From the NCBI RefSeq assembly GCF_008253865.1, contig NZ_CP042331.1, forward strand, positions 2,914,001-2,978,000: a stretch of 64,000 nucleotides of DNA, given 5' to 3'. Position 1 is the first letter of the stretch, and each line of letters begins with the position of its first letter. Made by a program: the position numbers and the translations under genes. The stretch comes from Bosea sp. F3-2. Its GTDB lineage: Bacteria; Pseudomonadota; Alphaproteobacteria; Rhizobiales; Beijerinckiaceae. Positions 1 to 8,811 of the stretch are shown one piece after another. The notes beneath the pieces were generated by a model. It had not been told where the DNA came from, made no database searches, and saw only the letters and a program-made list of their open reading frames with translations.

Positions 1-1148
1 CGCTTCCGCCGCTCCTCGAAGGGCAGATGGCGGATGTCCTCCTCGCCATCGACCAATAAGTCGTAGACACGGATATGCGCCGGGAACTCGCCCAGCATCT
101 TCGCCGTCACGGTCTTGCGGTTGAGTCGCTGCTGCAGCGTGTTGAAGCTCTGGACCGCGCTCTCGCGCATCACCAGCAATTCGCCGTCAAGCGCGCCGTC
201 CTGCGTCAACTCCTCGACGAGATCGGGGAAGGCAGCGGCGATATCCTCGCCGGTGCGCGAATAGAGCCGCGTAACGCGCGTGCCGTCCGCCTTGCGGCCG
301 CTGGCCGCCTGAACGCGGATGCCGTCCCATTTCCATTCCGCGCTGAACTCGGCCGGGTCGAGCTTGTCGAAATCGCCGTCCTCGATCGGATGCGAGAGCA
401 TGACCGGCCGGAACGGCGCCGGATCACGCGCTTCGGGCCGCGGCCCCTTGCCCTCCAGCCAGGCGAAGAGCTCGGCATAGGGCGGCTCCAGCCCGTGCCA
501 GACCTGCTCGACCTCATCGGGCGGCACGCCGCCGAGGCTCGCGGCCGCCGTCTTGGCAAGACGGGCGGAGACGCCGATGCGGAGCGCGCCGGTGATGAGC
601 TTGAGCAACGCCCAGCGACCGGTTTCGTCGAGTGCATCGAGCCAGGAGGCGATGAGGCGCGGCAGATCGGTCTTGCCGGCCTCGCGAAGGCTTTCGACCA
701 CCTCCGGCAAGGTCAGCGGCGAGCGGTTGTGCCCGAACGACTCTGCCTGCGCGTGGGGCTCTTCCCTTCCCCCTTGTGGGGAAGGGAGAGGGATGGGGGG
801 CGGTCCGCTTGGCGAGCGCTCACCCGGTCGTTCGCCCCCCACCCCTGCTCCTCCCCACGAGGGGGAGGGGTGCCGCGGCCCCGGCCACATCAGCGCGACG
901 GTCTCCGACAGGTCGCCGACATAGTCATAGGACAGCGCGAACAGAACCGGGTCGGTGCGCTCGGCGATCAGCGCGCGGATCAGCCCGGCCTTGGCATTGC
1001 GGAAAACGAGTCCGCCCGTCATCGCTGCCAGCGCATAGCCACGATCGGGATCGGGCGTGGTGCGCAAATAGTCCGCGATCAGTGCCAGCTTCGCATTGCG
1101 GCGCGGCTCATAGGCAAGGCGGTCGAGCAGCCAGGCGAAGCGGTTCAT
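1..1148 (-). CDS. ATP-dependent DNA ligase (partial, C-terminus beyond left edge)
   Basis: This gene encodes an ATP-dependent DNA ligase that seals nicks, probably in a ligase-associated repair pathway. About 382 residues are visible; the C-terminal part lies off the window. The adenylation motif KWDGIRVQ is readable, with the adenylated lysine at about residue 273, followed by RLYSRTGEDI, the DGELLV motif, and RVYDLL plus HLPFEERR near the edge. The N-terminal DNA-binding domain begins MNRFAWLLDRL at the ATG at 1148. The adjoining exonuclease, Lhr-type helicase and PdeM match the known ligase-associated DNA damage response set. The odd feature is a proline/glycine-rich stretch of about 38 residues (93-130) encoded by an inserted GC-rich repeat that keeps the frame open. 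The family call is firm. Confidence 0.93.
   Translation of the reverse strand, partial: MNRFAWLLDRLAYEPRRNAKLALIADYLRTTPDPDRGYALAAMTGGLVFRNAKAGLIRALIAERTDPVLFALSYDYVGDLSETVALMWPGPRHPSPSWGGAGVGGERPGERSPSGPPPIPLPSPQGGREEPHAQAESFGHNRSPLTLPEVVESLREAGKTDLPRLIASWLDALDETGRWALLKLITGALRIGVSARLAKTAAASLGGVPPDEVEQVWHGLEPPYAELFAWLEGKGPRPEARDPAPFRPVMLSHPIEDGDFDKLDPAEFSAEWKWDGIRVQAASGRKADGTRVTRLYSRTGEDIAAAFPDLVEELTQDGALDGELLVMRESAVQSFNTLQQRLNRKTVTAKMLGEFPAHIRVYDLLVDGEEDIRHLPFEERRK
761..872. repeat. GC-rich palindromic repeat inserted in frame inside the ligase gene
   Basis: This 112-base block has facing G-rich and C-rich arms: CTTCCC...GGGGAAGGGAGAGGG on one side, and CCCCACCCC...GAGGGGGAGGGG on the other. 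It resembles the short intergenic GC-rich palindromes common in rhizobial genomes. Codon-by-codon reading on the minus strand shows no stop, so it adds residues of about 93-130 (Pro/Gly/Ser/Glu rich) to the ligase between the VALMWPGP and LPEVVESL segments. A related shorter palindrome lies near 16045-16080. Confidence 0.75.
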
Positions 1149-1255
1149 GCTGTCACCCTCCTGCCGCCGCTCGCTGTTTCCTGTTTGCTGCAGCGCATCG
1201 TTCAGCCGCCATTCATGAACGAAACCTTACCCACCGAGGAGCACAAGGGAGAGCC

Positions 1256-2032
1256 ATGCCGATGCGTGCCGCGATGCGGTTGCTTGCCTTGCCTGTCATC
1301 GCTGCAGCGCTTTCGGTCGGAGCCCCCGCTCAGGCGGCCGGTTTCTCCTGCCGCGAGACGCCGATCGTGCGTTCGAATGCGACGCTCGCGCCGCTCTCCA
1401 CCAAGGTGGCGCAGGGCCAGTCGCTTGCGATCCTCGCCATCGGCTCCTCCTCGACGGAGGGCGTCGGCGCCAGCGCCAAGGACAGGACCTATCCCGCGCG
1501 CCTGCAGGCACTGCTGACGAAGGCCTGGCCGAAATCGAGGATCGAGATCGTCAATGCCGGCATCGGCGGCGAGACCGCGCCGCAGACACTCGCCCGGCTC
1601 AAGGCCGCGCTGACCGCGCGCAGCTACGACCTCGTGATCTGGCAGGTCGGCACCAACGATGCCGTCACTGGCGGTGACCTCGAGGCCTTCAAGACGATGG
1701 TCGCCGACGGCGTCGCGATGGTTCGGGAGGCCGGCCCGGCCCTCGCCATCCTCGATCCGCAATACTTCCCCTCCATCCGCGATCCGCAGCGTTACGGTGC
1801 CTATGTCGAGGCGGTCAGCGAGGTTGCCCGGCGCGAGGCCGTGCCGGTCTTCGCCCGCTATGCGGCGATGCGCGAATGGCACCGCACCGACGCCGAGGCG
1901 TTCAAGGCGGCGCTGTGGACGGATGGCTTCCATATGAGCGATGCCGGCTATGACTGCCTCGCTCGCGACATGGCGAACGCCATGGTCGGCATGGCCGTAC
2001 CGTCGCGCCCGGTCGTCGCTTCCTCGCGTTGA
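1256..2032 (+). CDS. Secreted SGNH/GDSL-family hydrolase
   Basis: This is a 258-residue SGNH/GDSL-family esterase or lipase-like hydrolase, probably exported. The ATG at 1256 follows a GGGAGAG ribosome site and starts a signal peptide (hydrophobic LLALPVIAAALSVGA then AQA cleavage site). The SGNH blocks are in order: GSSSTEG (block I, serine), a GIGGE stretch (block II glycine), GTND (block III asparagine), and DGFHMSDAGY near the C-terminus carrying the Asp-His pair. The substrate cannot be told from sequence. It is divergent from the ligase gene, with about 107 bases between the two starts, and has no obvious functional link to the repair genes. Confidence 0.9.
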   Translation: MPMRAAMRLLALPVIAAALSVGAPAQAAGFSCRETPIVRSNATLAPLSTKVAQGQSLAILAIGSSSTEGVGASAKDRTYPARLQALLTKAWPKSRIEIVNAGIGGETAPQTLARLKAALTARSYDLVIWQVGTNDAVTGGDLEAFKTMVADGVAMVREAGPALAILDPQYFPSIRDPQRYGAYVEAVSEVARREAVPVFARYAAMREWHRTDAEAFKAALWTDGFHMSDAGYDCLARDMANAMVGMAVPSRPVVASSR

Positions 2033-2039
2033 TCGGCCT

Positions 2040-3110
2040 TCAAGCCACAGCCGCATCGGACGCCTCTCCGGTCTGCTCCGCTTCGCCCTCGTCGCCATAG
2101 CCGACGAGATGCAGCGGCTTGGCTTTCAGCCCGGCCGTGCCGCACCAGTGGACGAGCGCGTCGGCCTCGCCATGCGTGACCCAGATCTCGCCGGCCTGGA
2201 CCTCCCGGATCGTCGCGAGCAGATCGTCCCAGTCGGCATGATCGGAGATGACCAGCGGCAGCTCGACGCCCTTCTGGCGCGCCCTGGCGCGGATGCGCAT
2301 CCAACCGGAGGCAAAGGAGGTGACGGGATCGGGAAAGCGGCGCGCCCAGAGATCCTGCGTCGCGCTCGGCGGGCAGATGACGATCTCGCCGCCCAGCGTC
2401 TTGCGGTCGGTGTCGGCGACCATGCGGATCTCGCCGAGCGGGATGCCCTCGCCCTGATAGAACGCAGTGATCTTCTCGAGGGCGCCGTGGATATAGATCG
2501 GGCGCTCGTAGCCGGCCGCACGGATCAGCGCCATGACGCGCTGCGCCTTGCCGAGCGAATAGGCGCCGAGGATATGTGTCCGCTCCGGGAACAGCCTGAC
2601 GGATTCGAGCAGTTTGGCCACCTCCCCCGCCGCCGGCGGATGGCGGAAGACCGGCAGGCCGAACGTCGCCTCGGTGATGAAGATATCGCAGGACACGGGC
2701 TCGAAGGGCGCGCAGGTCGGGTCGCGCTCGCGCTTGTAGTCGCCAGAGGCGACGATACGCAGGCCGCGGCTCTCGACCACGATCTGGGCCGAGCCGAGGA
2801 CGTGGCCGGCCGGCACGAAGCGGAACTCGACCTCGCCGATACAGATGGCTTCGCCCGGCGCCGCAATCTGCTGCGAACCGGCGAAGCCCTCACCATAGCG
2901 CAGCGCCATGATGGCGAGCGTCTCGTGCGTCGCCAGCACTGAGCCATGGCCGGTGCGCGCATGGTCGGAATGGCCATGGGTGATCAGCGCCCGCGCCACC
3001 GGGCGGACGGGATCGATATGGATGTCGGCCGGCGGGCAGTAGAGCCCGGCCGCGGTCGGCAGCAGCAGTTCGGAGGGGCGCCAGCGGGCGCTTTGTCTGG
3101 CCAGCGTCAT
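2040..3110 (-). CDS. Ligase-associated MBL-fold DNA exonuclease
   Basis: This 356-residue protein is a metallo-beta-lactamase-fold nuclease of the ligase-associated exonuclease family, related to the SNM1/CPSF nucleases. The metal-binding motif HGHSDH is near residue 48, followed by the conserved aspartate in SGDYKRERD, the histidine in PAGHVLGSAQ, a beta-CASP-like SLGKAQR stretch and a late histidine in SDHADWDD. The ATG at 3110 was chosen because homologues begin close to the LLLPTAAGLYCPP segment; a TTG at 3119 is an alternative. It is convergent with the SGNH hydrolase and belongs functionally with the ligase, the Lhr-type helicase and PdeM. Confidence 0.92.
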   Translation of the reverse strand: MTLARQSARWRPSELLLPTAAGLYCPPADIHIDPVRPVARALITHGHSDHARTGHGSVLATHETLAIMALRYGEGFAGSQQIAAPGEAICIGEVEFRFVPAGHVLGSAQIVVESRGLRIVASGDYKRERDPTCAPFEPVSCDIFITEATFGLPVFRHPPAAGEVAKLLESVRLFPERTHILGAYSLGKAQRVMALIRAAGYERPIYIHGALEKITAFYQGEGIPLGEIRMVADTDRKTLGGEIVICPPSATQDLWARRFPDPVTSFASGWMRIRARARQKGVELPLVISDHADWDDLLATIREVQAGEIWVTHGEADALVHWCGTAGLKAKPLHLVGYGDEGEAEQTGEASDAAVA

Positions 3111-3171
3111 GCTCCCCAATAGGCTCGCCTTGCGCCCGACAGGGCGCGCGGCGGCCTATCTGCTTGATCAT

Positions 3172-3217
3172 GCATCGGATTTTTCCGAAAAGTGGTTTCC
3201 ACTTTTCGGCCCGATGC
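3172..3217. repeat. Palindromic intergenic repeat (GCATCGG...CCGATGC family)
   Basis: A perfect 11-bp stem, CCGAAAAGTGG / CCACTTTTCGG with a TTT loop (3185-3209), is nested inside GCATCGG (3172-3178) and CCGATGC (3211-3217). It is followed by TCTAG. A second member of this family lies at 17461-17506. It sits between two gene starts and could form an extended hairpin in RNA. Confidence 0.8.
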
Positions 3218-3232
3218 TCTAGACCCGCAATC

Positions 3233-4192
3233 ATGACCGAGAAAGGCCAGACCACGTATTTCGCGAGTTCCGGCGACCCGGTGCTCGACCGCCGCTACGG
3301 CTGGGCCGAGGCTGCGCTGAAGGAGGGCGACGCGCAAGCTGCCGTCGAGATCCTCGACCAGACGCTGGCGCAGGCCTATCACTTCACCGCCGCCTGGCAC
3401 CTCTACGGGTTGGCGCAGGAAGCGCTCGGCCATAAGGAGGACGCCGCCACCGCCTGGCGGCAATGCCTCGATCTCGACCCAAACGACCATTTCGGCGCGC
3501 GGCTCGACCTTGCCCGCATCGGGGCGATGCCGGCCGAGCAGGCGACTTCCGAGAACTTCTCCGGCGCGCTCTTCGACGCCTATGCCGACCGCTTCGACAG
3601 CCATCTGACCGAAACCCTGCAATACAACGCCCCCGCCTTGCTGAAGGCGGCGCTGGTCCGCTGCTGCAGCAACGCCGGCCGGCCCTTCCGGTTCGACACG
3701 GTCTACGACCTCGGCTGCGGCACGGGACTGATGGGCGAAGCGATCCACGAGCAGAGCGGTTTCATCGCCGGCTGCGATCTCTCGCCACGCATGATCGAAC
3801 GCGCTCGGGCCAAGACGGCTCCCGACGGGACGCCGCTCTACGACAAGCTCGCCGTCGCGGGGCTGACGAGCTTCCTCGCCAGCCGGCCGGACGGCACGGC
3901 CGATCTCGTCGTCGCGGCCGATGTCTTCGTCTATCTCGGCGAGCTCGCACCCTGCTTCGCGCAAAGCGCGCGCGTGCTGGAGCCGGGTGGTTTCCTGGCT
4001 TTCACGGTGCAGACGCATCCCGGCGAGGGCGTGGTCGTCGGCGAGGATCGGCGGTTCGCGCATGCAGAGAGCTGGCTGCGGCAAAGACTGGGAGAAGCAG
4101 GGCTTGCTCCCCTACTCGTCGAGCCTGCCAGCACGCGGCAGGATCGCGGCGCGCCCGTCCCGGGCCTGCTGATCGTCGCGGAACGACGCTGA
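3233..4192 (+). CDS. TPR-containing class I SAM-dependent methyltransferase
   Basis: This 319-residue protein joins an N-terminal TPR-like helical segment (about residues 15-95, with AWHLYGLAQEALGH and LDLDPND) to a class I SAM-dependent methyltransferase domain. Motif I is VYDLGCGTGLMGEAI near residue 160, followed by GCDLSPRMIERAR (acidic ribose-binding residue) and LVVAADVFVYLG. Such proteins are annotated as TPR methyltransferases and their substrates are generally unknown. The ATG at 3233 was chosen over an in-frame ATG at 3164, because the upstream codons lie inside the palindromic repeat and give an atypical leader. It lies between the exonuclease and helicase genes without a clear link to either. 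Confidence 0.87.
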   Translation: MTEKGQTTYFASSGDPVLDRRYGWAEAALKEGDAQAAVEILDQTLAQAYHFTAAWHLYGLAQEALGHKEDAATAWRQCLDLDPNDHFGARLDLARIGAMPAEQATSENFSGALFDAYADRFDSHLTETLQYNAPALLKAALVRCCSNAGRPFRFDTVYDLGCGTGLMGEAIHEQSGFIAGCDLSPRMIERARAKTAPDGTPLYDKLAVAGLTSFLASRPDGTADLVVAADVFVYLGELAPCFAQSARVLEPGGFLAFTVQTHPGEGVVVGEDRRFAHAESWLRQRLGEAGLAPLLVEPASTRQDRGAPVPGLLIVAERR

Positions 4193-4254
4193 AAGCGCCT
4201 GCCCGTGTCGGGAACGGGGGCAGCCCGACGCCATGGCGCCGAGCAGCGGTCCGA

Positions 4255-4644
4255 TCAGCCAGCTCGCCGGGTCACGACGATCAGTTCGCCCTGATCGTTT
4301 ACCTGGGCGATCAGGACATCGCGCGCGGAAAAACCTTTTGCCTCCACGGCCATCTTTACCGCCGGGGCGTTCTCGATGGCATTCTGAAGCCGCTGGCTTT
4401 CGTCCGGCGTCCGCTTGGCCACGATCTCGTTCACCTGCGTCTTGGTCGCCTCGGTAAGCTCGTCGAGTTCGATGACATTGACAGATTTGATCGCCGGCGT
4501 GCCGCCGGGAGCCTGCGGCGACGAGGCCGGTGGCGGCGCGGGCGCGCGCTCCGTCGAGGGCGATTGGGCCGAGGGAGCCTGGGCATTGGCCGCGCCAGCC
4601 AGAACGAATGCGGCACCAGCCGTCGCGAGCATAAATATACGCAT
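4255..4644 (-). CDS. Small secreted protein, unknown function
   Basis: This is a 129-residue predicted periplasmic protein. The start at 4644 gives a clean signal peptide (MRIFMLATAGAAFVLAGA then ANAQA). A proline/alanine/serine linker follows (residues about 22-50), then a mixed helical domain containing VIELDELTEATKTQ and a C-terminal LIVVTRRAG strand. No catalytic motif is visible and I do not recognise the family. It converges with the methyltransferase gene. Confidence 0.7.
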   Translation of the reverse strand: MRIFMLATAGAAFVLAGAANAQAPSAQSPSTERAPAPPPASSPQAPGGTPAIKSVNVIELDELTEATKTQVNEIVAKRTPDESQRLQNAIENAPAVKMAVEAKGFSARDVLIAQVNDQGELIVVTRRAG

Positions 4645-4870
4645 GGAGTTTCCTTCCATCGACTGCGGATGAGCGACGGATCAGGCACTGCAAATGGGTT
4701 CTGAGGCTGAACGCGATCAGGTCATTTCATGACCATGTAACGGCAGCAATGCGCCCGCCAATGGCGGATGTCCTCAAAGAAGATCAGTCACAGACCGCAT
4801 TTGGCGACGAGAACAACGGCGATGATATTCCCCTTTCGTTCTCTCACGCCGCGCCCTATCTTCGACCGGC

Positions 4871-7357
4871 ATGCCTGAGCCCTCCCCGCTCCCTTCCGCC
4901 TTCGAGGCCTGGTTCGCCAGTCGCGGCTGGAGTGTACGGCCGCATCAGCTCGCGCTGCTCGAAGAGGCCCGTGCCGGGCGCTCGACGCTCCTGGTCGCAC
5001 CGACCGGGGCCGGCAAGACGCTCGCCGGCTTCCTGCCCTCTCTGGTCGAGCTCGCTGAACGCGGCGGCAAGCATGACGGTTTGCACACGCTCTATATCTC
5101 GCCGTTGAAGGCGCTCGCGGTCGACATCGCCCGCAACCTCGAAGCGCCCGTGCGCGAGATGGGGCTGCCGATCACCATCGAGACCCGCACCGGCGACACC
5201 TCTGCCGCCAAGCGCACGCGCCAGATCCAGCGCCCACCCGATATCCTGCTGACGACGCCGGAACAGCTCGCCCTGCTGGTCTCGCATCGCGACGCTGCGC
5301 CGTTCTTCTCAAACTTGCGCCGCATCGTGCTCGACGAGCTGCACGCGCTGGTCACCTCAAAGCGCGGCGATCTGCTTTCGCTCGACCTCGCGCGGCTGAA
5401 GGCGCTGGCACCGCAGCTCTCGGCCGTCGGCCTCTCGGCGACGGTGCGCGAACCAGCCGATCTGCAGCGCTATCTCGGCGGAGCCGAGACGCCGGCAGGA
5501 CTCGTGACCGTCGCAGGCGGCGCAAAGCCGCGCATCGGCATCCTCGATACCGAGCGGCGCCTGCCGATCGCCGGCCACACGACACTGCATGCGATGGCCG
5601 AGGTCTATGAGGCCATCCGCACCCACAAGCTTACCCTCGTCTTCGTCAACACGCGCATGCAGGCGGAATTCGCATTCCAGGCGCTGTGGAACCTCAATGA
5701 CGACAATCTGCCGATCGCCCTGCATCACGGCTCGCTCGATGCGCAACAGCGCCGCAAGGTCGAGGCGGCGATGGCCGACGGCCGACTCAAGGCCGTGGTT
5801 TGCACCGCCACGCTCGATCTCGGCATCGACTGGGGCGATGTCGATCTTGTCGTCAATCTCGGCGCGCCGAAGGGAGCAAGTCGGCTGATCCAGCGCATCG
5901 GCCGCTCCAACCACCGCATGGACGAACCGTCGGAGGCGCTCCTCGTGCCCTCCAACCGCTTCGAATTGCTGGAATGCCGTGCCGCGCTGGAAGCGGTTCA
6001 TGAGGCTGCCCAGGACACCCCGCCGCCACGCATCGGCGCACTCGACGTGCTGGCCCAGCATGTCCTCGGCGTCGCCTGCTCCGACGGCTTCGAGGCAGAT
6101 GCACTCCATGAGGAGGTCAGGACCGCCTCGCCCTATGCCGATCTCGTCCGCGAAGACTTTGACGCGGTCGTCAATTTCGTCGCGACCGGTGGCTATGCGC
6201 TGAAGAGCTATGAGCGCTTCGCCAAGCTCCGGCAGGACAAGGCGGGCCTCTGGCGCGCCAGCAATGCCCGCGTGATCCAGCAGTACCGCATGAATGTCGG
6301 CACCATCGTCGAGGCGACGATGCTGAAGGTCCGGCTCGGCCGGGCGCGCGCCGGGAAGCCCGGCCAGCCCGGGATGATCACCCGCGGCGGGCGCGTGCTC
6401 GGCGAGATCGAGGAATATTTCGCCGAGACCATGGTGCCGGGCGACACCTTCGTCTTCGCCGGCGAGGTCCTGCGCTTCGAGGGCATCGTCGAGAACGAGG
6501 CGGTCTGCTCGCGCACTTCCGCTGGCACCGATCCGAAGATCCCCTCCTATGACGGCGGCAAGTTCCCGCTCTCGACCTTCCTCGCCGCCCGCGTGCGCGC
6601 CATGCTGGCCTCGCCCAGCCTCTGGCACACGCTGCCGGAGGAAGTCGCCGCCTGGCTGCATGCGCAGAAGCTGAAATCGCGCCTGCCCAAGCCCGGCGAG
6701 CTCCTGGTCGAGACCTTTCCGCGCGGCGGGCGCTTCTATCTCGTGGCCTATCCATTCGAGGGCCGCCTCGCCCACCAGACGCTCGGCATGCTGCTGACGC
6801 GTCGGCTGGAGCGGGCCCGGATGCGGCCGCTCGGCTTCGTCTGCAATGATTACGGTATGGCCTGCTGGACGCTGGGCGACATGACGGCCGCGATCGCGCG
6901 CGGCGCGCTCGATCTCGACGAGCTCTTCGCGCAGGACATGCTCGGCGACGACCTCGAGGACTGGCTGGCGGAATCGGCGCTGATGAAGCGCACCTTCCGC
7001 TCCTGCGCCATCATCGGCGGGCTGATCGAGCGGCGCTATCCGGGCCAGGAGAAGAGCGGCCGGCAAGTGACGATCTCGACCGATCTGGTCTACGACGTAC
7101 TGCGCCGGCACGAGCCCGACCATATTCTGCTCAAGGCCGCGCGCGCCGATGCGGCGACAGGCCTGCTCGACATTCGCCGGCTCGGTGAGATGCTGACACG
7201 AATCAGCGGCCGAATCGTGCATCAGCCGCTCGACCATGTCTCGCCGCTCGGCGTCTCGGTGATGCTCGAGATCGGGCGGGAGGCGGTCTTTGGCGAGGCG
7301 GCAGACGAGATCCTGGCGGAGGCAGAGGCGATGCTGACGGAAGAGGCGATGGCGTGA
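4871..7357 (+). CDS. Ligase-associated DEXH-box (Lhr-type) helicase
   Basis: This is an 828-residue superfamily 2 helicase of the Lhr-core type, the ligase-associated DNA damage response helicase. Visible motifs are the Q-motif-like SVRPHQLALL, Walker A APTGAGKT (about residue 45), Ia ISPLKALA, the DEXH box DELH (about residue 160), motif III GLSATV and motif VI IQRIGRSNH (about residue 340). The rest is the winged-helix and Lhr C-terminal region, ending MLTEEAMA. The length fits the family. The stop overlaps the GTG start of pdeM by 4 bases, which implies co-translation. ATP-driven 3'-5' unwinding of DNA or RNA-DNA hybrids is the expected activity from the family. Confidence 0.95.
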   Translation: MPEPSPLPSAFEAWFASRGWSVRPHQLALLEEARAGRSTLLVAPTGAGKTLAGFLPSLVELAERGGKHDGLHTLYISPLKALAVDIARNLEAPVREMGLPITIETRTGDTSAAKRTRQIQRPPDILLTTPEQLALLVSHRDAAPFFSNLRRIVLDELHALVTSKRGDLLSLDLARLKALAPQLSAVGLSATVREPADLQRYLGGAETPAGLVTVAGGAKPRIGILDTERRLPIAGHTTLHAMAEVYEAIRTHKLTLVFVNTRMQAEFAFQALWNLNDDNLPIALHHGSLDAQQRRKVEAAMADGRLKAVVCTATLDLGIDWGDVDLVVNLGAPKGASRLIQRIGRSNHRMDEPSEALLVPSNRFELLECRAALEAVHEAAQDTPPPRIGALDVLAQHVLGVACSDGFEADALHEEVRTASPYADLVREDFDAVVNFVATGGYALKSYERFAKLRQDKAGLWRASNARVIQQYRMNVGTIVEATMLKVRLGRARAGKPGQPGMITRGGRVLGEIEEYFAETMVPGDTFVFAGEVLRFEGIVENEAVCSRTSAGTDPKIPSYDGGKFPLSTFLAARVRAMLASPSLWHTLPEEVAAWLHAQKLKSRLPKPGELLVETFPRGGRFYLVAYPFEGRLAHQTLGMLLTRRLERARMRPLGFVCNDYGMACWTLGDMTAAIARGALDLDELFAQDMLGDDLEDWLAESALMKRTFRSCAIIGGLIERRYPGQEKSGRQVTISTDLVYDVLRRHEPDHILLKAARADAATGLLDIRRLGEMLTRISGRIVHQPLDHVSPLGVSVMLEIGREAVFGEAADEILAEAEAMLTEEAMA

Positions 7358-8061
7358 CAGTCGCAGCCGCAGCGCTGTCGAAGACGAGCGAGGCCTTCAT
7401 GCTGGGCCGGCTCGCGCTCGTGCCCGATCTCTCCGGCGCGCTCTGGCTGCCGGCGGAGCGCACGCTCGTCGTCGCCGACCTCCATCTCGAAAAGGGCTCC
7501 GCCTATGCGGCACGCGGCGTGATGCTGCCGCCCTATGATTCGACCGCAACGCTGGCGGCGCTCGCCGCGGTGGTGCGGCGCCATCAGCCGGCGCGCCTCA
7601 TCGCACTCGGCGACAGCTTCCATGACCGCGATGCTGAAACCAGGCTCGCCCCGGCAACGCTCGCCTCCCTGCGCGAACTGCAGCAAGGCCGCGACTGGCT
7701 CTGGATCACCGGCAACCACGACCCGGCGATCAGCCGCGCCATGGGCGGCGACAGCGCCGCGTCGATCATGCTCTGCGGTGTAATGCTGCGCCATGAGCCG
7801 GATAGCGCCGCAGCCGGGCCCGAAATCGCCGGCCACCTCCACCCGACAGCGAAAGTGCGGATGCGTGGACGGGCCTTGAGGCGCCGTTGCTTCGCCCGGT
7901 CGTCGCGCCGCTGCGTGATGCCGGCAATGGGCGCCTATGCCGGCGGCCTCAATCTGCGCGACGTCGCCTTCCGGCCGCTCTTCCGCGAGGGCCTGAGCGC
8001 CCACCTCCTCGGCGACGGCCGCGTTTTCCAGATCGATCCACGATTATTGTTGCCGGATTAA
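7354..8061 (+). CDS. pdeM: Ligase-associated metallophosphoesterase/endonuclease PdeM
   Basis: This 235-residue calcineurin-like metallophosphoesterase is the PdeM member of the ligase-associated repair set. Metal ligands are readable in order: ADLHLEKG (D-x-H), GDSFHD, TGNHDP and AGHLHPTAK. The GTG start at 7354 overlaps the helicase stop (GTGA), so the two are translationally coupled. The expected role is a DNA endonuclease or phosphodiesterase acting with the helicase, exonuclease and ligase during damage repair. A basic stretch (RMRGRALRRRC) follows the GHLH motif. Confidence 0.93.
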   Translation: MTVAAAALSKTSEAFMLGRLALVPDLSGALWLPAERTLVVADLHLEKGSAYAARGVMLPPYDSTATLAALAAVVRRHQPARLIALGDSFHDRDAETRLAPATLASLRELQQGRDWLWITGNHDPAISRAMGGDSAASIMLCGVMLRHEPDSAAAGPEIAGHLHPTAKVRMRGRALRRRCFARSSRRCVMPAMGAYAGGLNLRDVAFRPLFREGLSAHLLGDGRVFQIDPRLLLPD

Positions 8062-8173
8062 GAGAGCGGGTTGCGCACGCCCCGCGCTTGTGGCATCAGG
8101 ACGCCGCTTCGCAACGAAGCCGCGCCGCGAAACGCCCTCCCGGGCTAGCGGTCGCGGGTTGGCTGACGATCCT

Positions 8174-8248
<75 letters not shown>

Positions 8249-8445
8249 GCCATTCTCCGGGTAACGGCGAATTTCCGGCGGCGCGGAGAAAGAAGCGCGG
8301 CGAGCGCGCTTTACCCCTTCTTCTGCCCGCTTGGCGCCCTGACTGGTCTGCGCCCAGGCGGGAACAGTTAGCCGAACAGGCCTCCGTCTCTGCGGGGTCA
8401 TTCCAGATTTTCCGACTGCCTTGTCAGGGTAGGCACAGAGACAGG
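8249..8445. other. Intergenic stretch with no gene recognised
   Basis: I see no convincing coding sequence between the tRNA-Thr and the permease remnant. Composition is GC-rich with no clear hairpin-plus-T-run terminator. Together with the remnant and the TetR promoter it makes a gap of about 560 bases before the next intact gene. Confidence 0.5.
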
Positions 8446-8534
8446 TTAGCGCTTTTGGCCTGCCCCGCTTGAGTGGCCCGGCTTCAATCTCATGCATGGC
8501 GGCTTTGCGGCCATGTTTGACGGCGGCCCCATAG

Positions 8535-8706
8535 CGGCCGGCACCGCGGCATTCCTGAGCGAGTGCAGGAAGAGGACGTCCTTCTGCGACATGCCTTTAG
8601 CCTGAGCGGTACGGACGTAATCCTGCTGGATCACTTCGAGCATGGTCGCGCGGGTGATGCGAGCAATGAGCGCGACGTGGACACGGCCGAGCGTCGCCGA
8701 AGGCAC
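8535..8706 (-). pseudogene. Remnant of a dipeptide/oligopeptide ABC permease (DppB/OppB type)
   Basis: About 57 codons on the minus strand read LGRVHVALIARITRATMLE followed by QQDYVRTAQAKGMSQ and HSLRNAAVPAA. This is the signature of the cytoplasmic EAA loop of DppB/OppB-type permeases. Nothing upstream or downstream in this frame extends the match: an intact gene would be about 310 residues. It is therefore an internal fragment of a lost transporter gene. The intact transporter at 21140-25819 is a different copy of the same family. Confidence 0.75.
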
Positions 8707-8734
8707 TTGAACGTACGAGTTCGTACGTTATTCT
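8707..8734 (+). promoter_or_regulatory. TetR autoregulatory promoter with operator in the spacer
   Basis: The -35 TTGAAC (8707-8712) and -10 TATTCT (8729-8734) are separated by 16 bases. The spacer is part of an 18-base near-perfect palindrome, ACGTACGA-GT-TCGTACGT (8711-8728). The start codon of the TetR gene is about 80 bases downstream. A variant of the same operator lies at 12172-12189 in another promoter spacer. Confidence 0.75.
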
Positions 8735-8811
8735 TGCCGTCGTCACTCAGATTCGCCGATACGCCGCAAATACTATGGCCAGCATTTTGGCTCACCTGGT
8801 TGGTCCGTTAA

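Noticed and set aside
75..1517. 480-codon plus-strand open frame over the left edge
   Set aside because: It is antisense to the DNA ligase and then runs out of frame through the start of the SGNH hydrolase.
5357..7237. 626-codon minus-strand open frame
   Set aside because: It is antisense to the Lhr-type helicase, whose motifs I to VI are intact on the plus strand.
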